Both the position numbers and the translations under genes were made by a program. The notes under the pieces were generated by a model. It worked only from the letters and a program-made list of their open reading frames with translations, had not been told where the DNA came from and searched no databases. From Shewanella hanedai (GTDB lineage: Bacteria; Pseudomonadota; Gammaproteobacteria; Enterobacterales; Shewanellaceae): DNA of 64,000 nucleotides. Numbering within the stretch: the first letter of the stretch is position 1; every line of letters starts with the position of its first letter. Of this stretch, positions 46,723 to 56,630 are shown one piece after another. The stretch spans positions 166,735 through 230,734 of the forward strand of contig NZ_VKGK01000004.1 of assembly GCF_007197645.1 (NCBI RefSeq), given 5' to 3'.

Positions 46723-46800
46723 AGATCAGAGTTCCTTTTTATTATTGGTTAAAAACAGTGGCGAGCTAAGGCTCATAAAACAGAGCTGCTAAGCTAACGC

Positions 46801-47628
46801 TTATCTCGCTTTATCCAACGCTTCGCAGAGCGCGTTAACTCCCAATAGTGCCCTAGGTGCAGCTCTATGTAAAAGATCCGCGTTTAACGGGTAGATATGT
46901 TTATGCTTTACTGCCGGTATCTCCTGCCACTGACTCCAATCAACCCCTAAAATATTGCCCTTATCCTGACTCTGTAATATCACCTCTGGCATCTTCAATA
47001 GCACCGCTTCCAAACTCACTTGAGGGTAATCACTCGCAGCATCAAAATAGACATTATCTCCATGACAAACCTCTATGATCTGTTGGATCCAACTATTCTT
47101 CGAGACGGTCATCAAGGGGGTAGACCAAAGCTGATAGAACACCTTCACTTCCGATTTTTCCAAATTTTGCTTACGCAGCTCAGCCAAATCAGCAAGGTAC
47201 TCATCGGCAACCTTGTTCGCCTTATCTTCATAACCCGTGAGTTCACCCAATGCCCTTAACTCCGACGCAACCGCTTCTAAACTCTTGGGATCGCTGTTAA
47301 ACACCTTAAAGCCTAACTCTGTTATCCGCTCAATATCTTCCGCTTTATTACCACTGCCCCACACCAACACAAGATCGGGATTGAGCTCAATCACACGTTC
47401 AATTTGAACCCCGTGATAACCACCAATTCGAGGAATATCCAGCGCCGCAGCAGGAAAGTCAGCATGATCTGTAGTCGCCAAAATGCTCGACCCCGCCCCT
47501 ATCGCATACAGCATCTCCACCGAATGAGGCGACAAGGCAATAATACGTTTCGCAGGCGCAGCAACCGCCACAGAAACAGATAGAGAACAGACCATGGCCA
47601 GCAGCAGCCCTTTTACACTATGTTGCAT
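46801..47628 (-). CDS. btuF: Vitamin B12 ABC transporter substrate-binding protein
   Basis: 275 residues from the ATG at 47628, which sits 6 bases after AAAGGGA; two in-frame ATGs just upstream are less likely. The signal peptide ends near VAVAAPA. The mature protein is a class III (cobalamin/iron) binding fold with RIIALSPHSVEMLYAIGAGS and NPDLVLVWGSGNKAEDIERI. It captures corrinoids in the periplasm for BtuCD, whose genes are in the same cluster (53194-55105). A structured repeat pair lies between this gene and cobO. Confidence 0.88.
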   Translation of the reverse strand: MQHSVKGLLLAMVCSLSVSVAVAAPAKRIIALSPHSVEMLYAIGAGSSILATTDHADFPAAALDIPRIGGYHGVQIERVIELNPDLVLVWGSGNKAEDIERITELGFKVFNSDPKSLEAVASELRALGELTGYEDKANKVADEYLADLAELRKQNLEKSEVKVFYQLWSTPLMTVSKNSWIQQIIEVCHGDNVYFDAASDYPQVSLEAVLLKMPEVILQSQDKGNILGVDWSQWQEIPAVKHKHIYPLNADLLHRAAPRALLGVNALCEALDKAR

Positions 47629-47689
47629 CAACATCCCTTTCATATTTTTTAAGTTTAGGTTTTAGGACTCTAGAGCGTTCGCAAGCTCA

Positions 47690-47740
47690 CTGCTAGGACG
47701 CTTCGCGGCTAGAGCGGACTTCGTCCTGCTATACAATCAA
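47690..47740. repeat. Short REP-like palindromic stretch upstream of btuF
   Basis: Several small nested palindromes occur here: GGACTTCGTCC (hairpin with TTCG-type loop), and repeated CTAG-AGCG/CTAGGACGCTTCGCGG words. This resembles the CTAG-rich REP-like units common between genes in Shewanella. No promoter elements are obvious. Confidence 0.45.
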
Positions 47741-47800
47741 AAGCCAAAAGCAGCAGGTTCTGGGTTCTGCAGACTATACGTCACCACAAAGACCCCGAAG

Positions 47801-47932
47801 AAATGCAATTTCAAAGTGATCGCCTTCGTGGCTAAGCCGTCGATTTTTTGCTGTCCCTGAGCATATGCACTTTTCACCCAAAAGCCGCTGAGGGCTCATG
47901 TAATGGGAAGCAAAAACGCAGACAATACCGCC
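47801..47932. repeat. Structured hairpin repeat, copy 1 (between cobO and btuF)
   Basis: Conserved flanks CTAAGCCGTC (47832) and GCAGACAATA (47918) enclose a long hairpin with TTTTTGC paired to GCAAAAA and CCC paired to GGG (47845-47857 with 47905-47916). The second copy, 130 bases on, has the same flanks but a different stem sequence. Confidence 0.7.
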
Positions 47933-47948
47933 CTCATTCTGAGCAGGA

Positions 47949-48068
47949 AGATATTTCAAATCTGGATATTTCACAGCGCTCGAAGTTGTGACTAAGCCGT
48001 CAAGCTTTCTCAGCCCATGAGCATACGAGTAGTATGTAATTGGGTGAGAAAGCGCAGACAATAACGCC
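47949..48068. repeat. Structured hairpin repeat, copy 2 (between cobO and btuF)
   Basis: Same flanks (CTAAGCCGTC at 47992, GCAGACAATA at 48053). The stem is CTTTCTCAGCCCA (48005-48017) against TGGGTGAGAAAG (48041-48052), with an inner hairpin CATAC-gagta-GTATG (48022-48036). Compared with copy 1 the two stem arms differ in sequence but still pair, i.e. compensatory change. Any reading frame across the pair is incidental. Confidence 0.7.
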
Positions 48069-48090
48069 ACGGTGGTGAGCACAAAGAAAT

Positions 48091-48741
48091 TTAGTAATCG
48101 AAGCCAGGCTGGGCTTTGATTCCTGCATCAAATGCGTGTTTGAGGGGAACCACCTCGCTCACGGTATCAGCTAACTCAATGATTGCCCGGTGACATGCTC
48201 TGCCCGTCACTATCACATGCTGCATTTTCGGTCTGTTCTTCAGTGCTTCTATGACTCGCTCAACATCGAGGTAGTGGTAACTCACCATGTAGGTCAACTC
48301 ATCGAGCATGAGACAATCTATGCTCTCATCTTTGAGTAAAGCTTCTGCGGCTTCCCACGCTTGTTCAGCGGCTTGAGTATCTTTTTCTCTGTCTTGGGTC
48401 TCCCAGGTAAAACCAGTGCCCATCACATGGAAATCAACGCCTGCACCTTCGAGTAAGGTGCGTTCGCCACATGCCCAGTTACCTTTAATAAATTGCACTA
48501 CCGCAGCCTTTTGGCCGTGGCCAACAGCGCGAGCGATGGTGCCAAAACCAGAGGTGGACTTACCTTTACCGTTGCCAGTTAATACCAGCAGGATCCCTTT
48601 CTCCTCTTGAGCCGCTGCTATTTTAGCATCAACGGTCTCTTTGACTCTTTGCTGTCTCTCTTTATGACGAGCAGCTTTGCGCTCTTCCAGCGTCAGTTCG
48701 GTGTTATCTTTGGCGCCTGAAGTCTCATTATTATCAGTCAT
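48091..48741 (-). CDS. cobO: Cob(I)yrinic acid a,c-diamide adenosyltransferase (CobA/BtuR family)
   Basis: 216 residues. The P-loop LTGNGKGKSTSGFG (about residues 55-68) and CLMLDELTYMV are the CobA/CobO signatures. It adenosylates the cobalt of reduced corrinoids using ATP, needed both for salvage and for the coenzyme form sensed by the riboswitch. The N-terminal 45 residues are charged and probably flexible. It follows cobQ by 96 bases in the cluster. Confidence 0.92.
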   Translation of the reverse strand: MTDNNETSGAKDNTELTLEERKAARHKERQQRVKETVDAKIAAAQEEKGILLVLTGNGKGKSTSGFGTIARAVGHGQKAAVVQFIKGNWACGERTLLEGAGVDFHVMGTGFTWETQDREKDTQAAEQAWEAAEALLKDESIDCLMLDELTYMVSYHYLDVERVIEALKNRPKMQHVIVTGRACHRAIIELADTVSEVVPLKHAFDAGIKAQPGFDY

Positions 48742-48837
48742 GGTATTTCCGTAAATTAATTAATCGTGTCGAGTGAAATCTAGCTCCAGAGATAAACTCA
48801 AGATGACCAGCTCCAACTCGAAGCTCCCTGCTTGTCG

Positions 48838-50418
48838 CTAAGATGCTGTTAAAATGTCTTCTATTTTCTCTATGTCTAAATCTTGTTCTAATTGATCAGC
48901 AAACCGGTTTAGCTGCTCTTCGCGAATGGCATCAATGTCCACCACTTCCGCATTATCTAGTCCCGCCCATTTGAGAATAAGCGTACACGCCTCAGGAGAA
49001 TCAAATAAGCCATGCAGATAAGTACCAAATATCTGACCGTCAGCTGACAGCATGCCGTCGCTGAACGATTCATCCTCGGTCACGATTCTCATCGGTTGAT
49101 TTGGCGTTGGATCGGCAGTTAATACGCGGGACTGTCCACAATGGATCTCACACCCCTTAACCTCAGCTTGTTCACCAAGTAGAGATAGCTGACCGCTAAC
49201 TTGCCTTAACACCTTGTCAGGCTTAAGTTCGGTCACCAAAGAGAAGTAGCCTAGGCCGTCACAATCTCCCGCTTCGCCTTCAACGCCGCTAGGATCATCA
49301 ATCAGTAAACCCAGCATCTGATAACCGCCACACAGCCCCACCACCTTACCACCATATCTAAGATGTTTAGCCACACCGATATCCCAGCCTTGCTCGTGCA
49401 TAAAGGCCAAATCAGCCCTCACGTTTTTACTGCCGGGGAGGATAATAAGATCCGCTTGTGGAAGTTCAGTGCTATTGGCTTGGGATTGGGTCTGCATCGA
49501 GACGTAATTAAATTGTATCTGAGGATGCAATCGCAGCGGATCGAAATCCGTATGGTTACTGATCCGTGGGAAGACCAACACCAGCACTTTTAGCTTGCTC
49601 GCTTGTGACTTCGTTGGCGATTCAATCAGGGCATCTTCAGCATCAAGATGCAGGTCGTGCAAATAGGGCAACACTCCAAGTACCGGCTTATTCGTGTAAG
49701 CCTCAAGCCAATCTAAACCTGATTGGAGTAAGGCAATATCGCCACGAAAACGGTTAATGACAAAGCCTTTCACTCTTGCTTGCTCAGATTCAGAAAGCAG
49801 CGCTAGCGTGCCAACGAGATGAGCAAACACGCCGCCTTTATCAATGTCGGCAATGATAATCACCGGGCAATCCACCGCTTCGGCAAACCCCATATTGGCA
49901 ATATCACCTTCACGCAGGTTTATCTCTGCCGGGCTGCCCGCTCCCTCCACAAAAATGGTGTCATATTGGGCTGATAAACGATTAAAAGAGTCGAGCACCG
50001 CCGACATCGCCTTAACTCTGTAGCCCTGTTTTTCTTTAACGCGCTCGCCATGCAGACCAAAAAAGGTTTTAGCCTCCATTTGATCCAATGCTTTGCCCTG
50101 CACAATTACCTGAGCCCCAGTATCAGAGCTGGGTTTAAGTAAGATGGGGTTGAAATCTGTGTGCAGTGGTAGCCCACAGGCGATCGCCTGCAACGCTTGC
50201 GCTCGACCAATTTCACCACCATCGGCGGTTACGGCTGAATTGAGCGCCATATTCTGTGGCTTAAAGGGGGCGACGTTAACACCACGGCGAGCAAACAGGC
50301 GACATAGCCCTGCCACTAACGTGCTCTTGCCCGCATCGGATGTTGTGCCTTGTACCATGAGTACCTTGGCAGCTTGACTCTCATCGCCTCTATTCTTAGA
50401 TGGATGACTTGGTTTCAT
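48838..50418 (-). CDS. cobQ: Cobyric acid synthase
   Basis: 526 residues. The N-terminal dethiobiotin-synthetase-like ATPase has [20 protein letters not shown]; the C-terminal class I glutamine amidotransferase has the nucleophile Cys in [12 protein letters not shown] and the His in GTYLHGLFD. It amidates adenosyl-cobyrinic acid a,c-diamide at four carboxylates. In an otherwise salvage-only cluster it implies handling of incomplete corrinoids or cobyric acid precursors. No cbiB (aminopropanol attachment) gene is visible in this window. Confidence 0.92.
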   Translation of the reverse strand: MKPSHPSKNRGDESQAAKVLMVQGTTSDAGKSTLVAGLCRLFARRGVNVAPFKPQNMALNSAVTADGGEIGRAQALQAIACGLPLHTDFNPILLKPSSDTGAQVIVQGKALDQMEAKTFFGLHGERVKEKQGYRVKAMSAVLDSFNRLSAQYDTIFVEGAGSPAEINLREGDIANMGFAEAVDCPVIIIADIDKGGVFAHLVGTLALLSESEQARVKGFVINRFRGDIALLQSGLDWLEAYTNKPVLGVLPYLHDLHLDAEDALIESPTKSQASKLKVLVLVFPRISNHTDFDPLRLHPQIQFNYVSMQTQSQANSTELPQADLIILPGSKNVRADLAFMHEQGWDIGVAKHLRYGGKVVGLCGGYQMLGLLIDDPSGVEGEAGDCDGLGYFSLVTELKPDKVLRQVSGQLSLLGEQAEVKGCEIHCGQSRVLTADPTPNQPMRIVTEDESFSDGMLSADGQIFGTYLHGLFDSPEACTLILKWAGLDNAEVVDIDAIREEQLNRFADQLEQDLDIEKIEDILTAS

Positions 50419-50497
50419 ACTTGTCTCGCCTTGAGCTTATGCTCTGCTAACTTTTAGTTATTGTTGTTATTGCCCATATCATTTCAAGATACAGGAT

Positions 50498-51040
50498 TTA
50501 GCCTTTCAATCTAATCGGTAATCCCGCGGTAACCAGCACAACCTCATCGGCAATGGTTGCGATATCCTGATGAAGCCAGCCTGCCTCATCGACAAAACGG
50601 CGGCTCAACTCCCCCAGCGGCACGATGCCACATCCCACCTCATTGCTGACGAGATAGATCTCCCCAGCAAGCGTAGGCAGTGCTTGTAATAGGCTATGTT
50701 TCGCGGCTTTCCAACGCTCATCAACCTCACTTTGGGGTTCGATAAGCAGATGGTTAGTTAACCAAAGCGTTAAGCAATCGATCACGATGACCCTATCGTC
50801 TCTGGCAATCTCTCTGAGTGTGTCGACTAAGGTAAACGGGGTTTCAAAGGACTGCCATTGCACCCTATCTTGCGCTCTATCAACTTGGTGTCTGGCAATT
50901 CTGTCACGCATTTCATCATCGAGCGCTTGAGCCGTCGCCAGATAAACACATTCATAGCCTTGAGCTGACAACTCAGTGGCAGCTTGGGTCGCAAAACGGG
51001 TTTTACCGCTTCTTGCGCCGCCTAATATCAAATGGATCAC
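50498..51040 (-). CDS. cobU: Adenosylcobinamide kinase/guanylyltransferase
   Basis: 180 residues from a GTG start at 51040 that overlaps the cobS stop (GTGA), with AGGA upstream. A 10-codon longer ATG frame lies wholly inside cobS and is less likely. The P-loop LILGGARSGKTRFA begins the conserved sequence; VYLATAQALDDEMRDRIARH carries the guanylylated histidine region. It phosphorylates adenosylcobinamide and then forms GDP-cobinamide for CobS. Confidence 0.9.
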   Translation of the reverse strand: MIHLILGGARSGKTRFATQAATELSAQGYECVYLATAQALDDEMRDRIARHQVDRAQDRVQWQSFETPFTLVDTLREIARDDRVIVIDCLTLWLTNHLLIEPQSEVDERWKAAKHSLLQALPTLAGEIYLVSNEVGCGIVPLGELSRRFVDEAGWLHQDIATIADEVVLVTAGLPIRLKG

Positions 51041-51822
51041 AGTAAAAATCCTAATAATATAAGATAACAAGTTAACTCAGACACTTGCTGAGCAGCTCCT
51101 AAAGTGTCTCCGGTATACCCGCCAATTTGACGATGAAAGAAACGGATAATCACCCAACGTAGTAGCACAAGACCAACGGCAATATACACAGCAGCACTTA
51201 GATTGCTAAACCAAAGTACGGCAACACCCGTGGCCAACAGGATCAACAATTCATTCAGCGTTTGGTTCTGAGCCAGAGGTTTACTCTTACTGCTTGCATC
51301 GTCACGAATATAGGCTTGAGAGAAGATAATACTCGCGGCCAGCACTCGGCTCAGACAATGGCCAACGAGCAGAGCCACAATCACCACTTCAGGGTTATAA
51401 AGCGCCAGCTCACTCAGCACAACAAACTTCAGCATGAGCGCCATCACCAGAGCTAAAGCCCCATAAGTGCCTATTGTCGAATCTTTCATGATCCTGAGTT
51501 TGTCAGCAACAGTCCAACCACCGCCTAAACCATCAGCAGTATCAGCTAAGCCATCTTCATGAAAACCGCCCGTCACCACTATTCCCGTCATCATGGCCAA
51601 AATGATACTCACCGAAGCTGGCAGAAATTGAGTACTGAGTCCATAAACCAGTGCACTAATCCCCCCAACTAAGAGCCCCACCAAGCCGAAGTAACGGTTG
51701 GCCTGATTAAGATTCTCGGCATCGACTTTGAGCCATCCGGGCATGGGGATCCGAGTAAAGAAGCCCATGGCAATCAAAAAAAGCGTCACTTGTTTACGAC
51801 AAACGTCCATAAATACATCCAT
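51037..51822 (-). CDS. cobS: Adenosylcobinamide-GDP ribazoletransferase
   Basis: 261 residues and strongly hydrophobic with about six membrane helices. The family motif GFHEDGLADTADGLGGGW (about residues 75-92) holds the acidic metal-binding residues. It joins GDP-cobinamide to alpha-ribazole (phosphate), the last lower-ligand step. It is coupled to cobU by a 4-base overlap. The start may also be at Met5. Confidence 0.92.
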   Translation of the reverse strand: MDVFMDVCRKQVTLFLIAMGFFTRIPMPGWLKVDAENLNQANRYFGLVGLLVGGISALVYGLSTQFLPASVSIILAMMTGIVVTGGFHEDGLADTADGLGGGWTVADKLRIMKDSTIGTYGALALVMALMLKFVVLSELALYNPEVVIVALLVGHCLSRVLAASIIFSQAYIRDDASSKSKPLAQNQTLNELLILLATGVAVLWFSNLSAAVYIAVGLVLLRWVIIRFFHRQIGGYTGDTLGAAQQVSELTCYLILLGFLL

Positions 51823-52005
51823 AAAAGGAACAACAGGCAGTGTAAAATTTTGGGCTAAAAACTGGGGAAATGAGCCTCAGATGACAAATTAAAGCCGGAT
51901 CTTGAGATAAACTCAAAATCCGGCTTTAACGTGAACCTAACGACTCATCACTCACAGCCAGTAAGCTCTAGCTCGCAGCCCCTAACTAATGGGCGAAACC
52001 CGTAG

Positions 52006-53046
52006 TTAAATCTCAATTCCCGCATCACTGAAACTGGCCATCTCATTATAAAATGCGGCAGCGGCTTGGATAATCGGCAGCGAAAGCGCAGCCCCAGAGC
52101 CTTCACCCAGTCTCATATCAAGTTTTAACAGTGGACGCGCATGTAGATGCTCCATCATTAAACAGTGACCACGCTCATCGGATTGATGACCAAAAATCAT
52201 ATAATCACGCACATTCGGGTTAATCTTAACCGCAAGAAGCGCCGCGGCGGTGGCAATAAAACCGTCGATGATCACTAACATGTTTCTTTCTGCAGCGGCT
52301 AGCATAGCACCGGTCATCTGCACGATTTCAAACCCACCAAGACAGGCCAGAATATTGTAAGGGTCGGTCAACTCTGATTCATGAATATGCAGTGCTTGCT
52401 CCACCAGCGTTTGTTTATGTTTTAAGGTATCGGCGTCAATGCCGGTGCCGCGTCCCACACAATCTATGCAATCCATCTCCATAAGCGTCGCCATTATCGC
52501 CGCCGCAGATGAAGTATTACCGATGCCCATCTCTCCCAACGCGATTAAATTACAGCCTTGTTGGTGATGATACTCAACACGCTCTCGTGCCATCTCCATA
52601 CCTTGCATCACACTCTTTAAAGGCATCGCAGCTTGACGATGAATAGGAGCTGTTCCCGCGCCCAGTCGCTGATCGATAATGCCATCAACGCCTTCCAACG
52701 GCTTCAAAATCCCACAATCAATCACTTCAAGATCAAAGCCTACCTGACGGCAAAAGACATTGATGGCAGCGCCACCATTAATGAAATTCACCACCATTTG
52801 AGTCGTCACTTCACTCGGTGCTATCGATACCCCAAAAGCGGAAATGCCATGATCTGCGGCAAAAACCAAAAGTTTTGGATTCGATATTTTAGGTTGATCC
52901 TTACCTAACACTCGCGCTATCTGCTTTGCTAGGTGTTCAAGCTCACCTAGTGCCCCTAATGGCTTGGTTTTATTATCAATGATGCTCTGTATCTCGTCAT
53001 CGAATTCATGACTGACCGGCGTAATATCAAACCCAATAGCGAACAT
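52006..53046 (-). CDS. cobT: Nicotinate-nucleotide-dimethylbenzimidazole phosphoribosyltransferase
   Basis: 346 residues, standard CobT length. Signatures [33 protein letters not shown] and [15 protein letters not shown] are present, and the catalytic Glu near the C-terminus lies in [14 protein letters not shown]. It activates the lower-ligand base by attaching phosphoribose from NaMN. It precedes cobS by 183 bases, which contain no gene. Confidence 0.93.
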   Translation of the reverse strand: MFAIGFDITPVSHEFDDEIQSIIDNKTKPLGALGELEHLAKQIARVLGKDQPKISNPKLLVFAADHGISAFGVSIAPSEVTTQMVVNFINGGAAINVFCRQVGFDLEVIDCGILKPLEGVDGIIDQRLGAGTAPIHRQAAMPLKSVMQGMEMARERVEYHHQQGCNLIALGEMGIGNTSSAAAIMATLMEMDCIDCVGRGTGIDADTLKHKQTLVEQALHIHESELTDPYNILACLGGFEIVQMTGAMLAAAERNMLVIIDGFIATAAALLAVKINPNVRDYMIFGHQSDERGHCLMMEHLHARPLLKLDMRLGEGSGAALSLPIIQAAAAFYNEMASFSDAGIEI

Positions 53047-53193
53047 ATTTAGTACCTTAAATTTAATTATTTTTAGTTTTAGCTTTAATTTTACTGTTAA
53101 AGAAATAAGTCATAAGTCGTAGCTAAAGACCCACCCAAGAAAGCATGAAAGCGAAAAGGTCGCAAGCCCTCCTCCTCATATTTACCTTAGAAT

Positions 53194-54267
53194 TCAGTTT
53201 TTCCGTCCCAAAATAGCCAAGAAAAAGACACTGCCAATCACAGCTGTAATGATCCCAACGGGTAACTCTTGATGGCTTAAAAGACTGCGGGCCAGCACAT
53301 CAACCCACACCATGAACAACCCACCAAACAGGGCGGTAGTCATCAAGGAAAAAGACCCTGGAAACAACATCCTAACCGTATGAGGGATCATTAAACCAAC
53401 GAAGCCTATCCCACCACAGTTAGCCACCAAAATGGCGGTGATTAACGAGCACAGCAGCAACATCTGCAAACGCAGACGGCCGACATTCACGCCCAAGGTA
53501 TGAGCCGTTTCATCTCCAGCTCGCATCGCCATTATCTGACGCTTAAATAACAGTATGATGACCGTTGCACCACTCACCACGATGGCAGGTAATATCAATC
53601 CTTCCCAACTGGCTTTAGCAAAGCTGCCCAAGCTCCAAAACAGTACAGAAGCCGCCGCTTGCGGGCTGGAAAAATAGAGCAACAAACTGGTTAACGCCCC
53701 AAACATGAATGAGATAGCAACACCAGAAAGCAGCATTCGCTCAATCTGACTGCTCATGGTTCGGCCACATAAACTCAGCACCATAAGCACTGATAATCCA
53801 GCCCCAATAAAGGCGCCCAGTGGCAGACTAAACCACTCCAGAGTGTCAAGCAGATCAGCCCCTGCAAACAGGCTTAAACCAGAAAAGAGCCCTGAACTTG
53901 CCAGCAGCCCTGAGCCACCAAACAAGGTCAGCACCATCACAGCCCCAAACGAAGCGCCGGAGGAAATGCCAAACAGATAGGGATCCGCCAAAGGATTACG
54001 GGTGACGGTTTGCAACACGCTGCCCGCAATAGACAGCCCCGCGCCAGCAATGAACGCCAGCAATACTCTCGGAAATCTAAGTTCGATGATAATCCGCTCG
54101 GCAATCCCCGACACCTTGCCGATATCTAACGTGTTATGCAGCAACACATTCACCACATCAGCAAATGACAGGTTAGCAGCACCAAAACTGGCAGCGGATA
54201 TCAATGAGATAATACTGAGCACCAGCAGAGCACTAATCACCCAAGCATTATTGACACTAGCCTTCAT
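53194..54267 (-). CDS. btuC: Vitamin B12 ABC transporter permease
   Basis: 357 residues from the ATG at 54267 (MKASVNNAWVISAL); a longer frame extends only through the btuD gene. About ten membrane helices, with the FecCD/BtuC signatures RLPRVLLAFIAGAGLSIAGS-like sequence and RNPLADPYLFGISSGASFGAV. It overlaps btuD by 11 bases. Together with btuD and the distal btuF it imports corrinoids across the inner membrane. No outer-membrane btuB is in the window. Confidence 0.92.
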   Translation of the reverse strand: MKASVNNAWVISALLVLSIISLISAASFGAANLSFADVVNVLLHNTLDIGKVSGIAERIIIELRFPRVLLAFIAGAGLSIAGSVLQTVTRNPLADPYLFGISSGASFGAVMVLTLFGGSGLLASSGLFSGLSLFAGADLLDTLEWFSLPLGAFIGAGLSVLMVLSLCGRTMSSQIERMLLSGVAISFMFGALTSLLLYFSSPQAAASVLFWSLGSFAKASWEGLILPAIVVSGATVIILLFKRQIMAMRAGDETAHTLGVNVGRLRLQMLLLCSLITAILVANCGGIGFVGLMIPHTVRMLFPGSFSLMTTALFGGLFMVWVDVLARSLLSHQELPVGIITAVIGSVFFLAILGRKN

Positions 54268-55105
54268 GATCTTTATCCCCTGCACTAAGGTTATCGTAGC
54301 CGTAGAAATAACTGATCTGTGGGTTGCCGTGCTGGGGATGCACCTCCACCTTGCAACACACGCCGAATACCTCGCCAATTCGCTGCTCTGTTAACACCTC
54401 ACTCGGGGTGCCATGGGAGATGGCTTTGCCGCTGTCCAGAAGCAATAGTTGATCGCACAATGCACTGGCAAGATTGAGATCATGAATAGAGGTGATAACC
54501 GAAATGCTCAGGCTACGCAGCAGTTCTAAAATCTGGATCTGGTAACGGATATCGAGATGATTCGTCGGCTCATCTAGAATCAGCAATTTAGGTCGCTGTA
54601 CGATGGCTCTGGCAATAAGCGCACGCTGTTTTTCACCACCTGAAAGATGCTCATAAGCCTGCTTTGCCTTATGGCACAATCCCACCTTGGCCAAAGCATC
54701 GCTCACAATCTCTCGATCACTTGCATTCGTTACCTCAAAAGGCCCTTTGTGCGGCGTTAAACCAATGGCCACCAACTGCTCAGTGGTCAAATCAAAATGG
54801 TGCGGTGTATCTTGCAGCACCACAGCAACTTGCTTAGCAAACTCCTTGGCAGACAGGATTGAGATATCTTCGCCAAACAGGGTAATACTGCCAGAATGTG
54901 GCTTAATATAACGATACAAGCAACGCAGCAAGCTAGACTTTCCAGCGCCGTTAGGGCCAATAATGCCTAACATCTTTCCCTCAGGCAGAGAGAAATGAAT
55001 GTCAGATAAGATCTCACGTCGATCCGCTAACCAGGTTAAGCCTTTAACCATTAGCACTGCGTTCTTAGAGGGGGTCACTTCAGGCATGTGAATCTGTCTC
55101 GCCAT
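54257..55105 (-). CDS. btuD: Vitamin B12 ABC transporter ATP-binding protein
   Basis: 282 residues. Walker A GPNGAGKSSLLRCL, signature LSGGEKQRALIARAI, Walker B LLILDEPTNHLD and a switch-like H-loop TSIHD are complete. FepC/BtuD subfamily. The start is uncertain between 55105 and the ATG six codons later (55087). It is the first gene behind the cobalamin riboswitch and its leader. Confidence 0.92.
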   Translation of the reverse strand: MARQIHMPEVTPSKNAVLMVKGLTWLADRREILSDIHFSLPEGKMLGIIGPNGAGKSSLLRCLYRYIKPHSGSITLFGEDISILSAKEFAKQVAVVLQDTPHHFDLTTEQLVAIGLTPHKGPFEVTNASDREIVSDALAKVGLCHKAKQAYEHLSGGEKQRALIARAIVQRPKLLILDEPTNHLDIRYQIQILELLRSLSISVITSIHDLNLASALCDQLLLLDSGKAISHGTPSEVLTEQRIGEVFGVCCKVEVHPQHGNPQISYFYGYDNLSAGDKDHEG

Positions 55106-55264
55106 GGATTAAATCAATGAAAGCGCGTTTTGGGGGCAGCATGAAAATCGAGACACGACTGGTCTCGTAAGCTTGAGTATTGATGAGAAAAGTGCGGCAC
55201 AGCGCTTTCGCACAGTGAAAAAAAATCATCTGAAATGCCCCCTCAAGTCACCCGCTTGAGTTCA
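55106..55264 (-). other. Leader between riboswitch and btuD
   Basis: After the riboswitch core the leader carries the stem CTCAAG-cgggtga-CTTGAG (minus strand, about 55245-55263), then a run of eight T about 30 bases on, and GTGCG/CGCAC. These could be the expression platform (terminator or ribosome-site sequester). No gene. Confidence 0.45.
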
Positions 55265-55480
55265 ATCGCGACAAAATTAGGCAGGTATCCTGACTCATGT
55301 TTTAAGGAAGGGATCAGATTCTAGGTTCTAAGCCCTAGATTTAGGTCCTCACAGCTTCTTTAAAGCACTCACAGTTGCGGGTACAGTTTGGGCTATCTCC
55401 GTTAATGATTAACATTTACGGTTCCCAATTCCCTTTTAAGATTGAGTTCGCTTTCAAGCGCTTTGTTGTACTCAGCACTT
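55265..55480 (-). ncRNA. Adenosylcobalamin riboswitch
   Basis: On the minus strand the conserved segments occur in the right order: AAAAGGGAATTGGG (about 55430), ACCCGCAACTGTGA (about 55370-55384), and the B12 box GAGTCAGGATACCTGCC (55274-55290). This is the classical cobalamin riboswitch. It lies between cobC and btuD and should repress the btuD-to-btuF cluster when coenzyme B12 is plentiful. Limits are approximate. Confidence 0.93.
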
Positions 55481-55680
55481 GCTCGCTCCCAACACCTAAC
55501 TTTGCGGATCTGTCATTCTCTACGAGTAAATCTCGATAGCAGAGTCATCACAGATCCTAAGTGGCGCTATTATGCCGTGTTTAACACGCTAGGCAAACAG
55601 TAGCGATTGAATTGTCAGTCATTAATCTTTAAATCCCCCAACGTTAGGGGGACAACTCAGCCTCTTGCAGTGAGTTGAAA

Positions 55681-56340
55681 TCAACCCCAATGCAACTTAG
55701 TGAAGTGTTCCCCTTGAGGTGAGCTATAAACGGTGATTTTAACAATCGATGCGTAAGCGAGTGCCAATTGAGTATAAAACCCTGCAACGCCAGTCGCGCC
55801 TAAAGCTTTGGACATCAGATGACGAATAACCCCGCCATGGGTGACAAGTAACAGTGTTTGCCCAGCATACTGACTCACGATACTGTCCCAACTCTTATTC
55901 ACTCTTGACTCAAATGCCTGCATTGTCTCGCCATTAGGCGGAGTAAAAGCCCACGGATTTTTCCAGTACATCTCAATCACATCGGCACTGTTTTCATATA
56001 AGGTCTCTAAGGTTTCGCCATCCCAGTCACCAAAATCAATCTCCTTCAGGCCATCCTCCATCTTTAACGGGATCCCTTTTTCGAGATAAATTGACAGCGC
56101 AAACTCACTGCAGCGGCGTAATGGCGAACAGATCACCTGTTCAAAGCCGGTTTCTCGGTCAAATTCAGGGTCAAGGTCAAGCTGCTCAATCGCTTGCTTC
56201 ATCCGTGTTTTACCAAGAGCACTTAAAGCCACATCGGTTTGACCTCGAAGTATCTGGCCTCCCTCACATTCACCATGGCGCATCAAATACAGATTTGTTG
56301 TTTTACCATTACTCCAATCCTGACTTTCACTCTTTACCAT
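55681..56340 (-). CDS. cobC: Alpha-ribazole phosphatase / histidine phosphatase family
   Basis: 219 residues of the phosphoglycerate-mutase-like fold. The catalytic histidine is in LYLMRHGECEGG (residues 17-28) and the second in TLLLVTHGGVIRHL. In a B12 cluster it is taken as CobC, which removes the phosphate from alpha-ribazole-5'-phosphate. It has its own ribosome site AAGGGGA 5 bases before the ATG. The gene start and upstream 100 bases are duplicated twice further upstream. It lies ahead of the riboswitch and is probably not controlled by it. Confidence 0.85.
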   Translation of the reverse strand: MVKSESQDWSNGKTTNLYLMRHGECEGGQILRGQTDVALSALGKTRMKQAIEQLDLDPEFDRETGFEQVICSPLRRCSEFALSIYLEKGIPLKMEDGLKEIDFGDWDGETLETLYENSADVIEMYWKNPWAFTPPNGETMQAFESRVNKSWDSIVSQYAGQTLLLVTHGGVIRHLMSKALGATGVAGFYTQLALAYASIVKITVYSSPQGEHFTKLHWG

Positions 56341-56630
56341 GCTAATCCCCTTAACCTTTCAACGTTCACTAAGCAGTATCGGTCTCTCATTTAGCACATC
56401 AAATACAGACTTGTTGTTTTACCATTACTTCACTCTACCTCAACCCTGACTTTCACTCTTTACCATGCTAATCCCCTTAACCTTTCAACGTTCACTAAGC
56501 AGTATCGATCTCTCATCTGGCGCATCAAATACAGACTTGTTGTTTTACCATTACTTCTCTCTACCCCAACCCTGAGTTTCACTCTTTACCATGCTAATCC
56601 CCTTAACCTTTCAACGTTCACTAAGCAGCG
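56278..56630. repeat. cobC: Three tandem copies (126-bp period) of the cobC 5' end and upstream DNA
   Basis: The cobC start region recurs with ATG codons (minus strand) at 56340, 56466 and 56592, exactly 126 bases apart, each behind the same AAGGGGA site. Copy 2 reads MVKSESQG then stop; copy 3 reads MVKSETQGWGREK then stop. A fragment of the unit (GCGCATCAAATAC) occurs again at 56664. The copies differ at scattered positions, so the event is not very recent. Confidence 0.9.

Noticed and set aside
47774..48082. A 102-codon open frame on the minus strand between cobO and btuF
   Set aside because: It runs straight through the two hairpin repeats, has no ribosome site, and its sequence is explained by the repeats.
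54268..54378. N-terminal 37-codon extension of btuC
   Set aside because: Entirely within btuD and unlike BtuC N-termini; the ATG at 54267 matches the family start.
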